Below, one piece after another: positions 8,149 through 16,934 of a DNA stretch of 64,000 nt. The position numbers and the translations under genes are program-made. Each line of letters opens with the position of its first letter. Within the stretch, counting starts at the first letter, position 1. The stretch is from Pseudanabaena sp. FACHB-2040. GTDB taxonomy: Bacteria > Cyanobacteriota > Cyanobacteriia > Phormidesmidales > Phormidesmidaceae. The notes beneath the pieces are model-generated. The model did not search any database and was not told where the DNA came from. It worked only from the letters and a program-made list of their open reading frames with translations. The stretch is taken from positions 152,663 through 216,662 of the forward strand of contig NZ_JACJQO010000017.1 in the NCBI RefSeq assembly GCF_014696715.1, written 5' to 3'.

Positions 8149-9243
8149 TTAACTCGCGACTTTTTCTAAGAAAGGATAGTCCGTATACCCTTCTTTACCA
8201 CCGCCGTAAAACGTTTCAGGATCGGGTTCATTCAACGAAGTATTTAGCTTGAAGCGGCTTGGCAAGTCTGGATTTGCTAAGAACAACTTTCCAAAAGAGA
8301 TCAGATCTGCGCTTCCATCGGCTAACGCAGCATTTGCTGTTTCATAGGTGTAGTTTCCATTAGAAATTAATGTCCCTTGATAAAGGGGACGAAACAAAGG
8401 AGTCACAGGATTGATTACATCTCGACTCTTCAAATCTATTTCGTTCGGTTCCATTAAATGGACATAGGCCAACCCGACGGGGTTAAGCGCTTCAAGCACG
8501 TAACTAAAGGTCGCTTGAGGATTTGAGTCAACCATGCCATAGAATGTGTTGCTGGGTGAGAGCTTGATGCCAACCCGGTCTGCTCCCCAAATACTAGAAA
8601 CCGCTTCAACGACCTCCATCAGAAATTTGGCTCGATTCTTAATTGAGCCACCGTACTCATCATTTCTTTGGTTGGAACCGTCTTGCAGGAATTGGTCAAT
8701 CAGGTATCCAAATGCACCATGCAGTTCAATACCGTCGAATCCAGCCGCTTTAGCATTCTTGGCACCAGAGCGAAACTGCTCAACAACTTCAGAGATTTCG
8801 TGTTTTTCCAAAGCCCGGGGCGTTTCCATGGCCACTTTGCCAGTCGGAGTGTGCAGTTCACCAACAGGTGCGATCGCACTCGGTGCAACAGGCTGTTTTC
8901 CGCCTAGTAGGGAGGGATGGGAAATTCTGCCGGAGTGCCACAACTGTAGAAAAATCTTTCCACCTGCATCGTGTACTGCGCCTGTCACCATTTGCCATGC
9001 CTCAATCTGCTCCGGCGAATAAATGCCCGGACAGTTCATGTACCCATTACTCATGGGTGAAACCATTGTGCACTCGGTGATGATCAAACCTGCGGATGCT
9101 CGTTGAGCGTAGTAGGTTGCCATTAAAGAATTGGGGATACCCCCCATTGCTCGCAGCCGAGTCATAGGTGCCATAATGATGCGATTGGCGAGGCTGTTAG
9201 AACCGAGTTCGATGGGTGAGAAAAGATTGATTGCTGTACTCAT
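8149..9243 (-). CDS. Old Yellow Enzyme family alkene reductase
   Basis: A 364-residue FMN-dependent ene-reductase (NemA/OYE type), reducing activated C=C bonds with NADPH. Visible are NRIIMAPMTRLRA at the N-terminus, the FMN/substrate-binding HGAFGYLIDQFLQDGSNQRND block and GGSIKNRAKFLMEVVEA, all typical of the family, and GRISHPS. The start is set at ATG 9241-9243 (MSTAINLFSPIELGSNSL); the frame is open further upstream, but that part reads into the AraC remnant. It leads an apparent operon with an NTF2-like gene and an MFS exporter. Confidence 0.92.
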   Translation of the reverse strand: MSTAINLFSPIELGSNSLANRIIMAPMTRLRAMGGIPNSLMATYYAQRASAGLIITECTMVSPMSNGYMNCPGIYSPEQIEAWQMVTGAVHDAGGKIFLQLWHSGRISHPSLLGGKQPVAPSAIAPVGELHTPTGKVAMETPRALEKHEISEVVEQFRSGAKNAKAAGFDGIELHGAFGYLIDQFLQDGSNQRNDEYGGSIKNRAKFLMEVVEAVSSIWGADRVGIKLSPSNTFYGMVDSNPQATFSYVLEALNPVGLAYVHLMEPNEIDLKSRDVINPVTPLFRPLYQGTLISNGNYTYETANAALADGSADLISFGKLFLANPDLPSRFKLNTSLNEPDPETFYGGGKEGYTDYPFLEKVAS

Positions 9244-9328
9244 GGCTCTTTCTCTGAGTTTGAGCCTAAGCGTATCAGGTATAAACCTTGTCGTCTTGAA
9301 TGATCTTGCTTTTATCAGTACGTTCTTG

Positions 9329-9760
9329 CTAAGAAGCCCGAAACTGACTAGGTGAAGTTCCAACCTGGCGTTTGAAATGACGGGCCAGGTGACTTTGATC
9401 CACAAAACCGACTTGAGTAGCAATGCTTGCGATTGACAGATTTGTATTTCTAAGCAACCGTTTGGCTGCTCAATCCGATATTTGATTAGATATTGATGTG
9501 GGGTTAGGCCCGTAGATTATTTGAATAGATGACTAAAGTAATAAGGACTCATCTGCACCGCCTCAGCTAACTCTATTAGGCTGAGACTCTGTGCTGAATG
9601 TGCATTGATATAGTCAGTTACTTGTCGCAGCCGAGCTTGCGGTAATCCATCAGAGTAGCTTCGAATCTTGGGCTTCTGCGTTGAGTAGTATTGCACTATA
9701 TGAGCAGAAGCAGAATTGGCCAGCGCGTCGTATCAGTGTCTAAACCGCTGTGATCCCCTG
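9329..9760 (-). pseudogene. AraC-type regulator remnant
   Basis: On the minus strand this stretch translates to an AraC C-terminal domain in pieces: DYINAHSAQSLSLIELAEAV, then MSPYYFSHLFK, an in-frame TAA where Gln is expected, STGLTPHQYLIKYRIEQ, a frameshift, and IATQVGFVDQSHLARHFKRQ to the end QFRAS. Only about 140 of the usual 300 codons remain. It lies just upstream of the OYE gene on the same strand, the usual place for its regulator, so control of that operon has probably been lost or changed. Confidence 0.85.
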
Positions 9761-9955
9761 AGTAGGTTAATCATAAGTTCCAAAAACCTACCTAAAAAGC
9801 TGTTTGAATGCCCTTTAGGCCAAAAAGCCTTTGCAACTGCTAAGGCATTATCCGTTTACAATAGTCGGGGCAATATTGGGGGTATGCTTTCCCCTACAGC
9901 GGTCAATCACTAGAAGCGTCACTCACCACACTATTTAGGTCACCCCACTCAAGCC

Positions 9956-11317
9956 GTGCTCAAAGCCTTTCGTGGATCATTTCTAGACTTTGTAAACGAC
10001 CCCTTCTACACATCCGAAGCTGAAAGCGTCCGCTACTTTTCAGATGGCCTGCTGGTAGTTGAGCAAGGTCGATTAAAAGCCTTAGGGGACTATGACAAGC
10101 TCAAGCCACAGTACGCTGGCGTTCCCGTTGAAGACTATTCCGGCAAGCTGATCACACCAGGCTTTATTGATCTGCACATTCATTTTCCACAGACGGAAAT
10201 GATCGCGGCCTATGGTGAGCAGCTTTTGGAGTGGTTAGACACGTATACCTTTCCCACCGAAAGCAAGTTCAAAGATCGGGCCTATGCTCAGCAGGTAGCC
10301 TCTCTCTTTCTAGATGAGCTGCTGAGAAACGGCACGACCACTGCTGTTGTCCTGGCTGCTGTCTATCCAGAGTCTGCCGACGCATTTTTTGAAGAAGCTG
10401 ACCGCCGCCGCCTGCGGATGGTAGCTGGCAAAGTCATGATGGATCGCAATGCTCCAGACTTTCTCTTAGATACAGCAGTCTCTTCCTATCAAGACAGCAA
10501 GACCCTAATTGAGAAATGGCATGGGCACAACCGCCTGCTATACGCTGTGACACCTCGCTTTGCACCTACCTCGACCCCAGAACAGCTACAGCTAGCGGCA
10601 AAACTTCTGCAGGAGTATCCTGGCACCTACCTACATACTCATCTGTCTGAGAATGTCGCTGAAGTCGCCTGGGTAAAAGAACTTTTTCCAGATTGCCAGG
10701 GCTATCTAGATGTCTACGATCAGGTAGGGCTGGTAGGAGAGCGCTCCCTCTTTGCCCACTGCATTCAACTGACAGAAGCAGAATTTGAGCGATTGGCAGC
10801 TGCAAAAGCAACCATTGCCTTTTGCCCAACTTCTAACCTGTTTCTTGGCAGTGGGCTCTTTAAGCTAGAAAAGGCGAAATCGGTGGATTGTCCGATTCGA
10901 TTAGGGCTAGCGACCGATGTTGGAGCAGGCACCAGTTTTTCTATGCTGCAAACTGCCAACGAAGCTTACAAAGTGGCTCAGTTGAGACAGCAAAAGCTCT
11001 CTCCCTTTCAGGCTCTCTTTTTAGCAACCTTGGGCGGTGCCAGAGCCCTAGCGTTGGACGATAAAATCGGTAGCTTTGCAGTCGGTCGAGAAGCTGATTT
11101 TGTTGTTCTCGACCCTCGCTCTACGCCCGTCATGGCCTTTCGCAATGCGGAAGCCAGCCCAGCTTCCCTAATAGAACTCGCCGATCGACTCTTCTCCCTA
11201 GTGATTATGGGAGATGATCGGGCGGTTCAGGCCACCTATATCTTGGGTGAATTGGCCCACAGCAAAGGACAAGCGGGGAATCTGCCAGCCGCAAATTCCC
11301 CGCTTAAGATTCTCTAA
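9956..11317 (+). CDS. guaD: Guanine deaminase
   Basis: A 453-residue zinc hydrolase of the amidohydrolase superfamily that converts guanine to xanthine and ammonia, recycling purine nitrogen. Metal ligands are visible in DLHIHFPQTEM (HxH), in THLSENVAEV and FAHCIQL, and in the C-terminal ATDVGAGTSFSML aspartate. The N-terminal MLKAFRGSFLDF and the sequence LLEWLDTYTFPTESKF are typical of GuaD. Start is GTG at 9956. The gene stands alone on the plus strand after the AraC remnant. Confidence 0.93.
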   Translation: MLKAFRGSFLDFVNDPFYTSEAESVRYFSDGLLVVEQGRLKALGDYDKLKPQYAGVPVEDYSGKLITPGFIDLHIHFPQTEMIAAYGEQLLEWLDTYTFPTESKFKDRAYAQQVASLFLDELLRNGTTTAVVLAAVYPESADAFFEEADRRRLRMVAGKVMMDRNAPDFLLDTAVSSYQDSKTLIEKWHGHNRLLYAVTPRFAPTSTPEQLQLAAKLLQEYPGTYLHTHLSENVAEVAWVKELFPDCQGYLDVYDQVGLVGERSLFAHCIQLTEAEFERLAAAKATIAFCPTSNLFLGSGLFKLEKAKSVDCPIRLGLATDVGAGTSFSMLQTANEAYKVAQLRQQKLSPFQALFLATLGGARALALDDKIGSFAVGREADFVVLDPRSTPVMAFRNAEASPASLIELADRLFSLVIMGDDRAVQATYILGELAHSKGQAGNLPAANSPLKIL

Positions 11318-11447
11318 ATCAGAGAGCCGAACTTATTTCCGGGCTTCTGCACTCTCTTCGCTAAAGAGCCAAAAGTGCCTCTTTGGGGGTTTTGTCTTTA
11401 CTATCCGCAGTCACAACGGCAGTGGCAGCTTTTAAGCTATCGGTGCC

Positions 11448-12203
11448 TCACTTATTCTTGGCAGGAACGGAAACAGTAACGTCATCGTCAGCGCCAAGGG
11501 TGCTTTCCTCAGAGGCTTCGGGGTCGGGCATTACATCTTCCATGTCGTCGGCATCTACAGCAGCGGCTTCTTCTTCTGCTTCAGAGTCCATATCAGCGCC
11601 ATCGGTGCTTCTAGGAGGGGTAACAACTTCCATCGCCTCAGAAAGGCTTCCTGGCATTGGAGCATCTGATTCAATATCTGCAGCTGTCGCTGCATCATCT
11701 TCATCAGAAAGCGGCGTTACGGGCTCAGACTTAACAATATCTTCCTGGGCCTTTTCTGCTGCGGGAGATGATTCAGACGCTTTCCCGCTCACCGATATTT
11801 CGGGCGTTTTCTCAATAGGAGAACCCCCTCGCTTCATGTCAATGTCTACAGTCACTTGTGAGTCAGCTGCATTGGCCTGATCGTGGTCGGCTCCGGCTTG
11901 GGGCATGGTTAGGGCAAACAGGTCGCCACTTTCAGCAACTTGCCGAATGACGCTAGCATCTAGGTTTGTTTGATTGCGCCTTTCAGCGAGCTTAGCGATC
12001 TCCCAACCCACTGCTTCGCCCATACGCACGGCATCTTCAAGGCTGGCATAGGATTTTTGGGCCAGCTTATTTAGCAGCATGTCCAACTCCTTGTTGCCGC
12101 GCCGTGTGGAGGGGTTTACGCCCCGCGACATTAGAACTGCTTTAGCTCCCCGTCTCAGGGCCTTTTGGGTTTGATTTCCTTGAAGTTGATTACGCTGAAC
12201 CAT
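11448..12203 (-). CDS. Hypothetical protein with acidic disordered tail
   Basis: A 251-residue protein I do not recognise. Residues 1-110 are a basic, helical-looking part (ALRRGAKAVLMSRGVNPSTR, then KELDMLLNKLAQKSYASLED). The remainder is low-complexity and strongly acidic, rich in Asp, Glu, Ala, Ser and Pro, and probably disordered. No membrane segment or signal is visible. The basic head and acidic tail suggest binding to nucleic acid or a basic partner, but that is a guess. It is divergent from the TPR lipoprotein gene across 225 bases. Confidence 0.65.
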   Translation of the reverse strand: MVQRNQLQGNQTQKALRRGAKAVLMSRGVNPSTRRGNKELDMLLNKLAQKSYASLEDAVRMGEAVGWEIAKLAERRNQTNLDASVIRQVAESGDLFALTMPQAGADHDQANAADSQVTVDIDMKRGGSPIEKTPEISVSGKASESSPAAEKAQEDIVKSEPVTPLSDEDDAATAADIESDAPMPGSLSEAMEVVTPPRSTDGADMDSEAEEEAAAVDADDMEDVMPDPEASEESTLGADDDVTVSVPAKNK

Positions 12204-12428
12204 ACTGTCCTCTCTGCGTCCTGTCGCTTGGAATGGGGTTAATCAGACAGAACTTTGGGCTGGCTCTAAAGACCTCAGCCCTGCCCGGTTCAGTGTTAGT
12301 CTGTAGTACTTTTCCCTGACGGGCCCGCTGTCTGCATCACATCCTAGGGTGCAGCGGCGGGCGCTATACTCCCTCAAGAGATTGGTCTTTTACGGCTCTA
12401 AGTAACCTTCTAGAAAGAGGCAACAATC

Positions 12429-13211
12429 TTGAGTAGGAGAAAGTCATGGAACCTGCATGGGGTGGCTTGTTTAGGGCTATTGACAGTCTTAGCCGGCTGT
12501 AGCCGGGAACCGCCTATCGCAATGGTGTCAGCAGCGCCAAGCAAAACTCTTCAGGTCGCTCTTGCCTATCCAGCCTTTTTGATCGATACTCAGGCAGCTG
12601 AACGCTACCGGCAGGCAGGGCTGAGCTATCGGCAGGCAGGGAACTTGGAGGCTGCGATCGCAACCCTCAAAATTGCCGCCGCCCTCGATCCGCTCAATCC
12701 CAGTAGCCATGTCATCCTGGGCTGGACTCAGCATTTGGCAGGCAATCAAGGGCTAGCCGCCCAAACCCTACAAACCGCCCTCAGGCAAGATCCTGACTTC
12801 ATCCCGGCTCTGAACGCCCTGGGCATTGTCTATTTAGTCAGCGGAGATCTGCAAGCCGCCGTTACCACCCACACCCGCGCCACCGAACTCAAGCCCGACA
12901 ACGAAATTGCTCACTACAACCTCAGCCTGGCCCACGAAAGACTAGGAGAGTTCAAAGCCGCCATTGACCACGCCGAAATAGCGACCCAGCTAGAGCCGAG
13001 CAACCCCCACCCCTGGGTAGCGCTGGCGCTGGCGCACCAGTCCAACGGCAGCCTAGCTCAAGCTCAAACCCTATATCAAAAGGTAGTGCAAATTGATGGC
13101 CGCTACCGCAGCAGCAGCCATCTGCCACGCCTAGAGCAGGCTGGCTTTAGCCCTGACCAAATTCTCAAGGTCGAAGCTCTTCTGGCGAGCAGCCTAACCG
13201 ACGAGAGTTGA
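12429..13211 (+). CDS. TPR-repeat lipoprotein
   Basis: A 260-residue exported protein. The N-terminus is a lipoprotein signal with lipobox LAGC (Cys24), so the mature protein should be anchored in a membrane. It then has four or five tetratricopeptide repeats, for example AIATLKIAAALDPLNPSSHV and AAVTTHTRATELKPDNEIAH. TPR proteins act as scaffolds; the partner is not indicated. The start appears to be TTG at 12429, preceded by AGAGG about 11 bases upstream; no ATG is available in a sensible position. Confidence 0.85.
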   Translation: MSRRKSWNLHGVACLGLLTVLAGCSREPPIAMVSAAPSKTLQVALAYPAFLIDTQAAERYRQAGLSYRQAGNLEAAIATLKIAAALDPLNPSSHVILGWTQHLAGNQGLAAQTLQTALRQDPDFIPALNALGIVYLVSGDLQAAVTTHTRATELKPDNEIAHYNLSLAHERLGEFKAAIDHAEIATQLEPSNPHPWVALALAHQSNGSLAQAQTLYQKVVQIDGRYRSSSHLPRLEQAGFSPDQILKVEALLASSLTDES

Positions 13212-13374
13212 TGGTTTGCAACAACCTAGCGACAAAGCCAGCAGCAGGACTGCAGGAAAGATAAACCGTATCTCACGCGTTATCCCATAGAGACTTCATT
13301 ACTATGGATAGCTATAGGAATCAGGTTTAGCCCACTCTCTCCAGCTACCCCACCGCATACTCCCTGAGGCTACT

Positions 13375-13686
13375 GTGACCTCAAAAAAACCCTCAGACAA
13401 AGCCAGCAGTAAAAAACAAGCGCCACCAGCTTCACCTCCGTCTCCGCCTCCAGCCAGTAGTGGAGGGTTAAAGGTGCAGGTCATCTATCTAGCGGCCCGC
13501 AGCGGCAGCGCCAAAAGCCCTGCTAAAGACGCGCTATGGTTTGCCACCTATCCCATCATTCCGCGCACTGGCGACTGCCTTTTTCGCGACGGTATGTACT
13601 ACCGAGTAGAGCGCGTATTTCTCTACGAAAATACAGCTCCAGGCTGGTGTGCAGACATAGAAGTTTCTTATTACGGACGTCGCTAA
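13375..13686 (+). CDS. Small hypothetical protein
   Basis: A 103-residue protein not recognised by family. Residues 1-31 are Lys/Ser/Pro-rich and probably disordered; residues 32-103 look like a small beta domain (LKVQVIYLAARSG ... YPIIPRTGDCLFRDG ... YYRVERVFLYENTA) with Tyr and Trp clusters. Start is GTG at 13375. It lies 164 bases after the TPR lipoprotein and 190 bases before the RRM gene, all on the plus strand. Confidence 0.6.
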   Translation: MTSKKPSDKASSKKQAPPASPPSPPPASSGGLKVQVIYLAARSGSAKSPAKDALWFATYPIIPRTGDCLFRDGMYYRVERVFLYENTAPGWCADIEVSYYGRR

Positions 13687-13876
13687 CCTTTATCTGGCAA
13701 CCATCTTGGCCCCCGGATCATCCCCCTAAAGGCTGTGCTAATCTAAGTTGTGTGTATGAAAGTAGTTTGTTTCTGGTAGGTCGGTTGATCACGGTTTTGA
13801 CTCGGTCTGAGATCATGGATGTGCACCGCTCCGAATCGAACTCGCTACACGTCATATATTCGTTGGAGTTGTGTTT

Positions 13877-14221
13877 ATGTCCATTTACGTAGGGAATCTG
13901 TCCTACAACGCTACTCAGGAAGACCTAACCTCCGTTTTTGAGGAGTATGGCAAGGTCAACCGAGTTACGCTGCCGACCGACCGCGAAACAGGTCGCCCTC
14001 GGGGATTTGCCTTCGTTGAAATGAGCAGCGAAACCGAAGAAGATGCTGCCATTGAAGCCCTAGATGGAGCTGAGTGGATGGGCCGCGAACTGCGGGTCAA
14101 CAAAGCCCGCCCACGTCAGGGGGGCAGTCGCGATCGCACCTCTGCACCCTCTGACAACAGAGGTGGTTGGGGCGACAGTCAAGATCGTGGCAGTCGCGAT
14201 CGCGAGTTCTCCCGCTGGTAA
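13877..14221 (+). CDS. RRM-type RNA-binding protein
   Basis: A 114-residue protein with one RNA recognition motif followed by a Gly/Arg/Ser-rich tail, the layout of cyanobacterial Rbp proteins, which are cold-inducible and bind mRNA. RNP2 is IYVGNLSYNA (residues 3-12) and RNP1 is RGFAFVEM (residues 43-50). Start ATG 13877 is chosen because GGAG lies about 9 bases upstream and the family begins MSIYVGNL. The 190-base upstream region could be a regulatory leader. A bidirectional terminator follows. Confidence 0.93.
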   Translation: MSIYVGNLSYNATQEDLTSVFEEYGKVNRVTLPTDRETGRPRGFAFVEMSSETEEDAAIEALDGAEWMGRELRVNKARPRQGGSRDRTSAPSDNRGGWGDSQDRGSRDREFSRW

Positions 14222-14328
14222 AGTTGGCTCAAGCCCTACCCCTGCTAACCAGTGCAGAACCTTGTCAAACCGAGGTTAGGACTATTGCTAGGTAAGGTGT
14301 AGCTGCACCTCGAACATTTTTCTGAATA

Positions 14329-14368
14329 GCAAAAAAAGAGATGTGGCCCATCACATCTCTTTTTTTGC
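14329..14368. terminator. Bidirectional intrinsic terminator
   Basis: A perfect 17-bp inverted repeat (14329-14345 and 14352-14368) with a 6-nt loop; the arms end in A7 and T7, so it works in both directions. It lies between the plus-strand RRM gene and the minus-strand phytochelatin-synthase-like gene, which converge on it. Confidence 0.93.
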
Positions 14369-14375
14369 TCAACCC

Positions 14376-15125
14376 TCAACGCTCTCCAGCACTTTCCAGA
14401 GAAGTAATCAGCAAAAACCCTCGGGTCCGACTAGAAACAGTATCTACCGTATTGGTTGCCTGCCAAAGATCTTCAGCCTTGACCCAAACCGGGGGGTATT
14501 TGTAGCGCGAAACATTCAAGACAAGAAACTGATCTGTGTCGGCATCGTAAGCTGCCACAGGAGAAATATGACCACCCCGTTCCTGACCAATGGCTCGGCG
14601 CAGGTAGTTGATCAACACAAAATTGCCTGGTTCACCAAGGTTGGCCGCAATCAGCTGGCGAAACGCCTCCAGACTAACGTCACCGCCGTAGTAAGTTTCA
14701 GCTCTGACCGGGTAGCTCTCCAAAATTCCAGCCAGTTCGGCCAGAGTCAACCCCTGTCGCTCAATCGTGTCACGGGTTATGATTGCCTCAGTCTTCTCGC
14801 TAAATAGGTTCTCCTGAGTGAAGTATTGCTGATCCCATTGGGGTGCTGCAGGTGCAGAGATGCCCAGCGCATTCAGCACCATCACCATACTGGCAACTCC
14901 GCAAAAAGCCTGGTTAACCTGAGTCACAAACTGGCTCATTAGAGGAATGAAGTCAGTCTGAGCTTCGCTCTCCAAAAGTAGGGCCTGACCTTCAGGCGAA
15001 GTGAGCGAGGTTAAGTGATCCGGCAAGGGCAGAGTTTGAGCAGCCAGCCTCTCTGGATGCAGCAAAACGCTCAACCCAGTCCCTAGCAGTAAAGGCACAA
15101 TTAGCGCAGGCTGCAAAAACCTCAT
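14376..15125 (-). CDS. Phytochelatin synthase-like cysteine peptidase
   Basis: A 249-residue protein of the papain-like phytochelatin synthase family. It has an N-terminal signal or anchor segment (residues 4-29), so it probably acts outside the cytoplasm. Cys75 in QAFCGVASM is the nucleophile and His186 in GGHISPVAAYD the base. The third position is Asn204 (LVLNVSRYKYPPVW), where the Nostoc and plant enzymes have Asp. Length matches the short cyanobacterial form, which cleaves Gly from glutathione and makes little phytochelatin. The Asn resembles the papain triad, so activity may remain. Confidence 0.88.
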   Translation of the reverse strand: MRFLQPALIVPLLLGTGLSVLLHPERLAAQTLPLPDHLTSLTSPEGQALLLESEAQTDFIPLMSQFVTQVNQAFCGVASMVMVLNALGISAPAAPQWDQQYFTQENLFSEKTEAIITRDTIERQGLTLAELAGILESYPVRAETYYGGDVSLEAFRQLIAANLGEPGNFVLINYLRRAIGQERGGHISPVAAYDADTDQFLVLNVSRYKYPPVWVKAEDLWQATNTVDTVSSRTRGFLLITSLESAGER

Positions 15126-15788
15126 TGCAAATCGCTCAAATAGAGGACTCTATTTTTCAACGATTGAGCCTGTTTTGTCTAGCTGTTGGCTCAAAGCGAG
15201 GGCAAAAAACAAATATCGTCATACAACAGGCCGACCAAGGACAATTTTGTAGCTAGATCTGCGTAGGCAACAGTACTCAAAAGCAGACAAGCCATCCGAT
15301 CTCTAGCGGATTTACTGCTTAGTTTTGCTAAGAGAATTCACAGGTTATAAACAACCTGTTATCGACCAAAGTCAACAATGGCCCAAATTTCTAATCAAAT
15401 TAAGGCTTGAATTAAGCTGCAAATCTGAACCAAATTAACACGTTCACACCAAGGGGTAATATCTCTTATAAAAGTCCTCTTCTAAGAGTATTGATCTATA
15501 CATTTGAAGCTCTATAAGCCATAAATCTTCCAAGTACGCATTAAACGATTACATCTTTCTCACAGTGCAGTTCGCGTTGTCAGGCCCATCTCTTTAAACA
15601 ACTTTTTTGTTTACGCAAGTAAAATCAGTATATTTTTAGCGCTGTTTTATGAACAAACGTAAACCTGGATAAACATCCACGAAGCGCTCATTGTTCAGTG
15701 TTAGCCCGGTGCTGTGGCCCTGAGCAAAGCTGTTATTACTCAGTTAAGCCAAACAACCTGTAAGACACAACCGGGAGACCCCACTTTT
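15126..15788. other. 660-base AT-rich intergenic region
   Basis: No gene is supported. The region is clearly more AT-rich than its neighbours and holds one NtcA-type palindrome (15488-15501). It precedes the protoglobin gene and probably contains its promoter; unusually long upstream regions like this suggest regulated expression. A longer reading of the globin frame from GTG 15714 is possible but less likely. Confidence 0.5.
15488..15501 (+). promoter_or_regulatory. Possible NtcA binding site
   Basis: The sequence reads GTA-N8-TAC (N8 is TTGATCTA), the core of the NtcA nitrogen-control box. A -10 element at the expected 20-23 base distance was not clear (TATAAG is closer), so this may be a chance match in AT-rich DNA. 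If real, it would place the protoglobin operon under nitrogen control. Confidence 0.25.
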
Positions 15789-16343
15789 ATGGCGCTTAAT
15801 CCTACAGAATTTATGGATTGCATGACCCGCAGAATGGTTTTTTCTGATGCAGATAAAGCCAGTCTCAATACCAATGCTGATTGGGGCCTGAGCATCGCTT
15901 CAGATATGGCCGACGTTTTCTACGGATACATGGGTAAGGATGAGGAAATGAGCGCCATTCTCAATGAGAGCGAAGGGCGCATTCATCGTCTCCGCGAAAC
16001 CTTTGTGCAGTGGTTCTATGAGATGTTTACGGGCATGGACAGCTGGGGCGAAGCCTACGCTGACCGTCGCTGGCGGATCGGTCTGATTCACGTCAGGATT
16101 GGCATTGGCCCGCAGCACGTCGTTCCAGCCATGGCAATTGTGGTGCGTGAAGCTGGACTGCGGGTAACCCAAGAAGGCAAATCCGAAGAACTCAGAGATG
16201 CGCTGGCTCGGGTCTGCATGATTGACCTGGCGTTTATCGAGCAGGCTTATCTTGAAGTCACTTCAGCTGCAGTGTTAAAAGAAACCGGCTGGTCTGAGCG
16301 GCTATTTAGACGCATGATCACCACTGGCGCAGCCGCCATGTAG
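15789..16343 (+). CDS. Protoglobin / globin-sensor domain protein
   Basis: A 184-residue single-domain globin of the globin-coupled-sensor/protoglobin group. The signature IGLIHVRIGIGPQHVVPAM places the proximal haem ligand at His101; the upstream RLRETFVQWFYEMFTG is also typical. No kinase, cyclase or chemotaxis output is attached, so it should signal by contact. Start ATG 15789 is chosen because GGGAG lies about 11 bases upstream. It is followed by Roadblock, GTPase and PATAN genes on the same strand, suggesting that it senses O2, NO or redox state for that switch. Two hairpins separate it from the Roadblock gene. Confidence 0.85.
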   Translation: MALNPTEFMDCMTRRMVFSDADKASLNTNADWGLSIASDMADVFYGYMGKDEEMSAILNESEGRIHRLRETFVQWFYEMFTGMDSWGEAYADRRWRIGLIHVRIGIGPQHVVPAMAIVVREAGLRVTQEGKSEELRDALARVCMIDLAFIEQAYLEVTSAAVLKETGWSERLFRRMITTGAAAM

Positions 16344-16428
16344 GTAAACGCTAGCCTACCTTCAAGCGTTTACTTTTGATCAAAAAACGACTGGTAAGTT
16401 CGGTCGCTGTTAGTCATCAACTTACCAG
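16344..16428 (+). terminator. Two tandem hairpins between globin and Roadblock genes
   Basis: GTAAACGCT/AGCGTTTAC (16344-16352 with 16365-16373) is followed by TTTTGAT and starts at the globin stop codon. CTGGTAAGTT/AACTTACCAG (16391-16400 with 16419-16428) comes next, 57 bases before the Roadblock ATG. The first looks like a weak terminator or attenuator, the second like a stabilising hairpin or an operator. They could set different levels for the globin and the downstream genes. Confidence 0.6.
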
Positions 16429-16484
16429 ACTGATATTTGCTTCTCCTCTTCTCAACTTTTCACCTTCTTTGGACGATTTCTACC

Positions 16485-16856
16485 ATGTCTATCAACCTAG
16501 AAAAGCTCAGCTCTATTCTGCAGAACTTTGTCTCTAGCACTAATGATGTTCAAGGCGCTGCTCTGGTAACTCCCGATGGCTTGCCGCTGGCAGCAACCTT
16601 GCCTGGCGGTATGGATGAAGAGCGGGTATCGGCTATGTCAGCCGCTATGCTCTCACTGGGCGAGCGAATTGGCAGTGAGCTGGCTCGCGGCATGATCGAT
16701 CGAATTTATGTAGAAGGCAATACGGGCTACGGCATTTTGACCAGCTGTGGCGAAGATGCCGTCTTCCTAGTGCTGGCGAATCAAGCAGCTAAGCAAGGTC
16801 TGCTAATGCTGGAGATCAAACGGGCAGTCGCTGAACTCAAGCTGCTGTTGGTATAG
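16485..16856 (+). CDS. Roadblock/LC7 domain protein (MglB/CvnB-like)
   Basis: A 123-residue single Roadblock/LC7 domain: an N-terminal helix (LEKLSSILQNFVSS), a strand pair GAALVTPDGLPLAATLPG, the long central helix with ERVSAMSAAMLSLGERIGSE, and the final hairpin and helix. Such proteins dimerise and act as GAPs or scaffolds for small GTPases (MglB on MglA; CvnB in Streptomyces conservons). The GTPase gene begins 79 bases downstream. Start ATG 16485 gives the usual length; the longer frame from 16437 adds a hydrophobic stretch with no match. Confidence 0.9.
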   Translation: MSINLEKLSSILQNFVSSTNDVQGAALVTPDGLPLAATLPGGMDEERVSAMSAAMLSLGERIGSELARGMIDRIYVEGNTGYGILTSCGEDAVFLVLANQAAKQGLLMLEIKRAVAELKLLLV

Positions 16857-16934
16857 GGTTAACCGGGGGAGAGGTGGTCTGCCTGTCCCCTTAGTTGCAG
16901 TTCTTCAGCTAACTTCTTTTGCCCGTGAAATCGA

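Noticed and set aside
9244..9423. N-terminal extension of the OYE reductase
   Set aside because: The extra 60 codons read through the AraC remnant in the wrong frame; the family start is MSTAINLFSPIEL at 9243.
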